Assembly: GCA_016098155.1 (NCBI GenBank)
Contig: JAAAJB010000410.1
Location: 1 to 11,082 of the forward strand
DNA from: Actinomortierella ambigua
Lineage: Eukaryota > Mortierellomycota > Mortierellomycetes > Mortierellales > Mortierellaceae
Direction of reading: 5' to 3'
DNA length: 11,082 nucleotides
The notes under the pieces were generated by a model. The model was given only the letters and a program-made list of their open reading frames with translations. It was not told where the DNA came from and did no database searches. Shown here piece by piece: positions 6,888 through 11,082 of this stretch (position 1 is its first letter; each line of letters opens with the position of its first letter). The translations under genes and the position numbers were made by a program.

Positions 6888-8866
6888 ATGTTTGTCTCGC
6901 TCGTCGACAGTCTCAAGGCGGATTTTAGCCTTCGCATTAACGATGAGGCTACCGGTGACATCAGGTTTTTCATAGGTATTCAGGTTTGATGATTTCCGAA
7001 AGTCGATTTTACTAGATATTCGACGGAGAATGGCCATGGCGATGGGTTTCAAGGATACTCAAGCACTATGCGAGTCTTGATGCTATTTTATTTCCATGTC
7101 TGTCTTGCTTCCATAGGGAAGGATGAGACGGTTCGATATGGTCATTCCTTTGTCCTTGCTTCAAGATCCCCATACTTTGATCGAGCCTTGAGGCGGCCCT
7201 GGAGAGAGGCAGACGAGAAGGCCTTCCGCAAGCCAAATATTGAACCTCGCGTGTTTGATCTTCTCTTGCGATTCATGTACACCGGCGAGATCGAGATGAC
7301 GATGAACATCATCTCCCCTGTCGTTGAAGCCGCGATGGAGCTCCAGCTGACTGAACTGGTATCGGCATGCGAAAACTATAGCTGTCAAGAGGTCGGGATG
7401 GAGTCAGTCTATGACTTACTTGTACTTGCCGACCGCCATGACCTGAAAAAACTCTGGACAGCGGCGACCAACTTCTTTTGCAACTACGCAGAGAAGTTGT
7501 TGGATACGGACGATTGTTTGAGGTTGGACATCGACATCTTGTTCAGAGTGCTTTCATTGGATACTATCATTGCCAACGAGCTCTCGGTGTGGTCGGCGGT
7601 CGTCCGGTATGCTCACCACCAGAATGGCTATGATCATATTGACTGCCCCCTTCTCCGGTTTCCTGAGTGGCCAGGTAGACTGTTGGTCAAAATTGAATCA
7701 GACGAGACAGGCAGAGAGAATGCCTCCGACAACGATAGCGACAAAGTCAGTAATGATAGCGATGATGATCGATTGGGCTGTACGGGTGAGAACAGTCATG
7801 CGGAGACAAAAGACACTGTGAAGCCGAATGACGTCGTGGTGAGCCTCTCCAACGAACAATTCATGGACGTGCAGCGTACCATCGAGCACATGTTGCCAGC
7901 AGTGCGGTTCACAAGCCTCCCGATAGTAGATTTTGTCCGATGCATAGATGGCACCGGCTTGGTCCCTGCAATTCTTTCTCGCAAAGTCTACTGTTACAAT
8001 TGCCTGCCTCCATATTCTCACAGTGACCTGGCTTCACCTCGTTTTCACTACTCGTCAATTTTGCCACACTCCCAATGGCCAAAGATGCTGGTGTGGCTGA
8101 TGAACGCACTGAGCTCCGAACCGTCCTTCAGTAGCTCGACCAGGTGAATATTTTATCAGACCAGCCAGTCTACTGTTTCGAAAATGACACCCTCAAATGG
8201 CATTGGTCTAAAACGAGGGCAGTGCAACCTTTCATCTGAATGGGACAATTGTCAGGAGAAAGTGAAAAATCCGACTAACTCTCTGCATTTTCTATCCTTT
8301 CCAGTCGATTAGAACTTCGAAAAATCTACCTCGCTTCCAAGCATGGTTTTTCCGCCGAGGCATTTCACAAGCATTGTGACAAGCAAGGTCCTACATTGAC
8401 GGTTGCACGTACCAGTACTGGGTACGTTGTTGGTGGCTACAACGAGGCAAGCTGGTTCTCTGACAGGCAGTATCACTATGGTGACACCAACTTTCTCTTC
8501 CAGTACAACCCTGAGACCCACCTTCTGCTCCAGGGCACTCTTATTACGCGCTACAAGCATCGTGCTTCTGGCAATAAGGAGTTTACAGGCCCATCATTCG
8601 GAGGGTATGATTTGTGCATTTCAGGGGTGAGTTATTTTCTTTGAATGGAATAGTCAGTGCCACATTGATTGTCAGCTTATCAGCATTAACAGTGGAAGTC
8701 TACTATCTTGAGTGGTCCAATTTTCAATTGCTTAATTTAGGATGGTAGAGATTCAGTCATGCCTAAGCCTGGTATCAGCCCTTCATACAACAACAGTCAA
8801 TTCTGCTATCTCATGAGCTTCACAGTGACCGACTACGAGGTCTTCAAGATCTTGCTGATTCTTTAG
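6888..8866 (+). CDS. BTB-BACK-TLDc domain protein, gene 3 (spliced, 4 exons)
   Basis: The exons are 6888-6975, 7117-8143, 8305-8626 and 8741-8866, giving 520 codons and a TAG stop. Introns are GT-AG (141, 161 and 114 bp); intron 2 has a good branch-like CTAAC about 30 bp before its acceptor. BTB (about 1-125) shows HSFVLASRSPYF, RKPNIEP and FMYTGE. BACK (about 125-330) has a Ser/Asn/Asp-rich insert at about 223-267. TLDc (about 372-515) shows ASKHGF, CDKQGPTLT, VVGGYN, GDTNFLFQY and FTVTDYEVFK. Functional inference is as for the family: a probable cytosolic ubiquitin-ligase adaptor with a TLDc module. The 5' half (exon 1 and start of exon 2) is closest to gene 4, the insert is closest to gene 1, and the TLDc exons and 3' flank are closest to gene 2. 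Exon 3 has one extra codon in the variable LITRYKHRASG segment. The start codon lacks A at -3, but it aligns with the other three starts. Confidence 0.9.
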
Positions 8867-8953
8867 GCAAAAGTCGGCGTACAATAGCTTTTGCTCTCAA
8901 AGATCTTCATTGACAACAGGTTTCCCTAGTACCGCGACCTATAAAGAAATCAC

Positions 8954-8959
8954 AATAAA
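8954..8959 (+). terminator. Polyadenylation-type signal of gene 3
   Basis: AATAAA lies 88 bp after the gene 3 stop codon, at the same spacing as after gene 2 and in the same conserved context. Confidence 0.5.
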
Positions 8960-9386
8960 ATCTTTGGACATAATAATCACTTAAACCCCCAGCTTATGTC
9001 TTAAAGCCGATTGATATTGCTTTTGTCGCCAGTTGCAACACGATCAGATTCCACCTTCAAGTCGCTATAATATTGACTTCCTAAAAAAAAAGTGAGAGAC
9101 AGAGTAATCTGTACATGCACAGGGTCGTGTGTTTGAGAGATTTTTGCTGCACTGCAAGCTTGTTAGATACGTAACATTATGTTATCCTTAAAACACAAAG
9201 GCATGTGCTTTAAAGCTGAGGGCACAAAGACGCAGAATCATGGACCCATTTCATTTCTTCGCTCTCTCCCTCGATTTCGTTTGCTGTCATGCCCGTATTA
9301 TTTATATTTTTAATTGTATCAACGTCCACCGTGCTCTTTTCCTCATCTGCCCTGCTGTGTTGCAGGCGTGCCCCTCACGTTCAAGC

Positions 9387-9448
9387 CCTGAACAAGAGGA
9401 TATGGCCTTGCTTAACGACGATACACTCATGCGAAAAGCCTTTCATAG
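9387..9448 (+). pseudogene. Exon-1-like echo upstream of gene 4
   Basis: The frame reads EDMALLNDDTLMRKAFHR and ends at a TTTCATAGGG that resembles the exon 1 donor area TTTCTCATAGGT. Exon 1 of gene 4 reads ADFGLCINDEDTSDIKFLI. At DNA level GGCCTT, GC, TTAACGACGA and TACA occur in the same order in both, with small gaps. No BTB exon 2 follows until gene 4 itself. It is the duplicate of the piece at 6496-6530, so the fragment predates the spacer duplication. Confidence 0.35.
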
Positions 9449-9706
9449 GGCTGTTTTCATTATTATGATATTACAATGGAGCGCTAGCGGTTTCTAAAAT
9501 AAAGGCACTGAAGGTAAAAGGTGGCTAAAAGCGCCAAAACACGCCCCAGGATCGCGCACCAGGGAGCCCTTGTCAGAGCCTCCACGGTTTTCGCGCTGAT
9601 TACTCGGTGGTCACACATTCTCAGCGCCTTGTGTCCTCTCTTGTCACCTTTGGGGGAAACCACAATGTCATGTTGTTTCTTGTGTCAGAAATCTGGTGTT
9701 ACATCC

Positions 9707-9720
9707 TCACCAAAGGCAAA
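9707..9720 (+). promoter_or_regulatory. Shared core-promoter motif, gene 4
   Basis: TCACCAAAGGCAAA is the gene 4 version, two bases shorter than that of gene 3 and ending 91 bp before the ATG. It directly precedes a TATA-like run. Confidence 0.35.
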
Positions 9721-9721
9721 C

Positions 9722-9730
9722 TATAAAAAA
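9722..9730 (+). promoter_or_regulatory. TATA-like box of gene 4
   Basis: TATAAAAAA lies 81-89 bp before the start codon. The aligned place before gene 3 reads TGAAAAAAA, and genes 1 and 2 also lack it, so it is a private feature of gene 4. Whether it acts as a TATA box is inference from sequence and spacing. Confidence 0.4.
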
Positions 9731-9810
9731 GCCACAAATGATTTTTATCCCTTGGCCAGCGAACAATTCTGTTTTCTGTTCTCACGCCTCACCTCAACCC
9801 CAACCCCCCG

Positions 9811-11052
9811 ATGCTTTTCTCGCACGTCGACAGTCTCCAGGCAGATTTTGGCCTTTGCATTAACGACGAGGATACAAGTGATATCAAGTTTCTCATAGGT
9901 ATTTGGCTTTGATTCTTTCCAAGAGTTGATTTGACCTGAACATCGACGCAGAATGGCCTTGGCGATGGGGGTTCAAGGGCGCTCAAAGACTATACGAGTC
10001 TGAATGCTATTTTATTTCCATGTCTGTCTTGTTTCGTTAGGGAAGGATGAGACGGTTCGATATGGTCATTCTTTTGTCCTTGCTTCAAGATCGCCATACT
10101 TCCGTCTAGCCTTGAAGCAGCCTTGGAAAGAGGCAGCCGAGAAGCCCTTCCGTAAGCCAAATATCGAACCTCGCGTGTTTGATCTTCTCCTGCGATACAT
10201 GTACACCAGCGAGATCGAGATGACGATGGACATCATCTCCGCTGTCGTCGATGCCGCGATGGAGCTCCAGTTGATTCAACTGGTATCGGCATGCGAGGAC
10301 TATGGCTCTCGAGAAGTCGGGATGAGCACAGTTTTTGACATGATTGCACTCGCCGATCGTCATGACCTGAAGAAACTCTGGACAGCGGCGACCGATTTCT
10401 TTTGCCTCCACGCAGAGAAGTTGCTGCATACGGACGATTGGCAGGGATTGGATAGGGATGTCTTGACCAAGGTGCTTTCGTTGGATTCCATCATTGCCAA
10501 CGAGCTCTCGGTCTGGTCTGCGGTTGTCCGGTATGCTCACCACCAGAATGGCTATGATCATATTGACTGCCCGCTTGCTCAGTTTCCTGAATGGCCGGGC
10601 CGACTGTTGGTCAAGGTTGATGTAGACGAGACGGACAGAGGGGATGGCTCCAGCACTAGTGACAAAAACAAAAATAGCTATTATGGTCGATCAGACCATG
10701 AGGATGGGAACGGTCATAGAAAGTCGAATGGTACCGCCAATCCGAAAGACGTTGTAGTGAACCTTTCCCCCAAACAGTTCCTGGACTTGCAGGATTTCAT
10801 CGGACACATGACGTCGGCTATCCGCTTCACCAGCCTTCCAGCATTGGATTTCGTCCGATGCATTCAACACACGAACTTGGTCCCTATGGAGCTTTGCCTC
10901 AGTGTTCTCAGTTTCAATTGCCTGCCTCCCGGTTCACACACTGATCTGGCTGCTCCTCGCTGGCATGGGACGTCCATACTACCAGCTGACAGATGGCCAA
11001 GAATGCTATCGTGGCTGAAGGACGCCAATCCGCTCTTCACTGGCTCGACAAG
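9811..11052 (+). CDS. BTB-BACK-TLDc family protein, gene 4 (partial, TLDc exons beyond window)
   Basis: The exons are 9811-9898 and 10041-11052, giving 366 codons plus two bases; exons 3 and 4 would lie past the window edge. Intron 1 is GT-AG (142 bp, phase 1). Exon 2 ends at AG followed by GCAAGT, so intron 2 would be of the GC-AG type, in the same phase 2 position as the paralogs. BTB shows HSFVLASRSPYF and RKPNIEP, but the usual YMYTGE is YMYTSE (Ser86). BACK and the insert are closest to gene 2, yet the insert is less acidic (it includes NKNSYYGRSDHED) and the MLPAVRF motif of the others is MTSAIRF. From about 10800 on, the tail of BACK diverges sharply from the other three. The frame is open throughout, so it is not an obvious pseudogene in the part visible. 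The presence of TLDc is inferred from the paralogs only. Confidence 0.8.
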
Positions 11053-11082
11053 GCAAGTATTTTTTTTTTTTTTTTTTTTTTT
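11053..11082 (+). other. Start of intron 2 of gene 4, ending in a T run
   Basis: GCAAGTA is followed by 23 consecutive T up to the last base. The same intron in genes 1 and 3 begins GTGAGTATTTTTT and GTGAATATTTT, so a T-rich start is native. The long homopolymer at the very edge suggests an assembly stop. Confidence 0.65.

Larger units (their letters stand above)
8867..9810. repeat. Spacer between genes 3 and 4, second copy of the duplicated spacer
   Basis: This repeats 6017-6887 in order: conserved 3' flank, AATAAA, AT-rich middle, exon-1-like echo and promoter region. Differences include a 69-bp block found only here (9043-9111) and a shorter stretch before the TTTCATT motif near 9248. The reading frame 9240-9497 exists only in this copy; part of it is the exon-1-like echo. 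I see no independent gene. Confidence 0.75.

Noticed and set aside
6533..6989. Overlapping plus-strand frames before gene 3
   Set aside because: The aligned sequence before gene 4 does not keep the frames; only 6888-6975 is conserved coding sequence.
7068..7116. In-frame ATG inside intron 1 of gene 3 giving a hydrophobic, signal-peptide-like start (MRVLMLFYFHVCLAS)
   Set aside because: The frame is broken by base changes in the aligned intron of gene 4 and would drop the first part of the BTB fold; GT and AG sites flank it as in the other copies. Probably intron sequence read by chance.
11060..11082. T run as a poly(A) tail of a minus-strand retroposed gene
   Set aside because: It lies at the normal T-rich start of intron 2 and touches the window edge; no retroposed sequence is seen on either side.

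Overview
The window looks like nuclear DNA of a fungus. Its genes are split by short GT-AG introns (about 105-290 bp) that sit at the same places in each copy. It has pyrimidine-rich 5' flanks, AATAAA polyadenylation-type signals and no operon-like packing. The encoded proteins resemble the expanded BTB/TLDc families known from early-diverging fungi (Mucoromycota sensu lato). Base composition is moderate rather than strongly AT-rich, so a Mortierella-like lineage seems more likely to me than an AT-rich arbuscular mycorrhizal fungus. The taxon is inference; no marker gene is present.

All recognisable coding content is one head-to-tail tandem array on the + strand of four paralogous genes for BTB-BACK-TLDc proteins. 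Gene 1 (371-2359, 524 aa), gene 2 (3910-6016, 517 aa) and gene 3 (6888-8866, 520 aa) are complete and intact once three introns are removed. Gene 4 (9811 to the window end) is cut after its second exon. Each gene has an 88-bp exon 1, a roughly 1.0-kb exon 2 (rest of BTB, BACK and a low-complexity acidic insert), a roughly 320-bp exon 3 (most of TLDc) and a short exon 4 (TLDc C-terminus). Splice phases are the same in every copy: phase 1, phase 2, phase 0.

Region by region: 1-370 is the 5' flank of gene 1 with a CT-rich 9-bp minisatellite. 2360-3909 is a long spacer. It keeps paralogous 3' flank only to about 2400, then holds about 1.1 kb of sequence not shared with the other spacers, including a diverged TLDc last exon (3174-3284). 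From about 3755 it becomes a gene-1-like promoter region. 6017-6887 and 8867-9810 are duplicated copies of one another and contain the 3' flank of the preceding gene and the promoter region of the next. The window ends in a 23-nt T run, probably an assembly or contig edge.

The paralogs are mosaics. Genes 1/2 and 3/4 pair in exon 1, intron 1 and 5' flank. Genes 1/3 and 2/4 pair in the BACK region and acidic insert. Genes 2/3 pair in the TLDc exons and 3' flank. This points to repeated unequal crossing-over or gene conversion. BTB-BACK proteins are commonly cullin-3 ubiquitin-ligase adaptors, and TLDc domains are tied to oxidative-stress protection and V-ATPase interaction. A role as a diversifying family of substrate adaptors is inference. 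No RNA gene, CRISPR array or autonomous transposon was seen.
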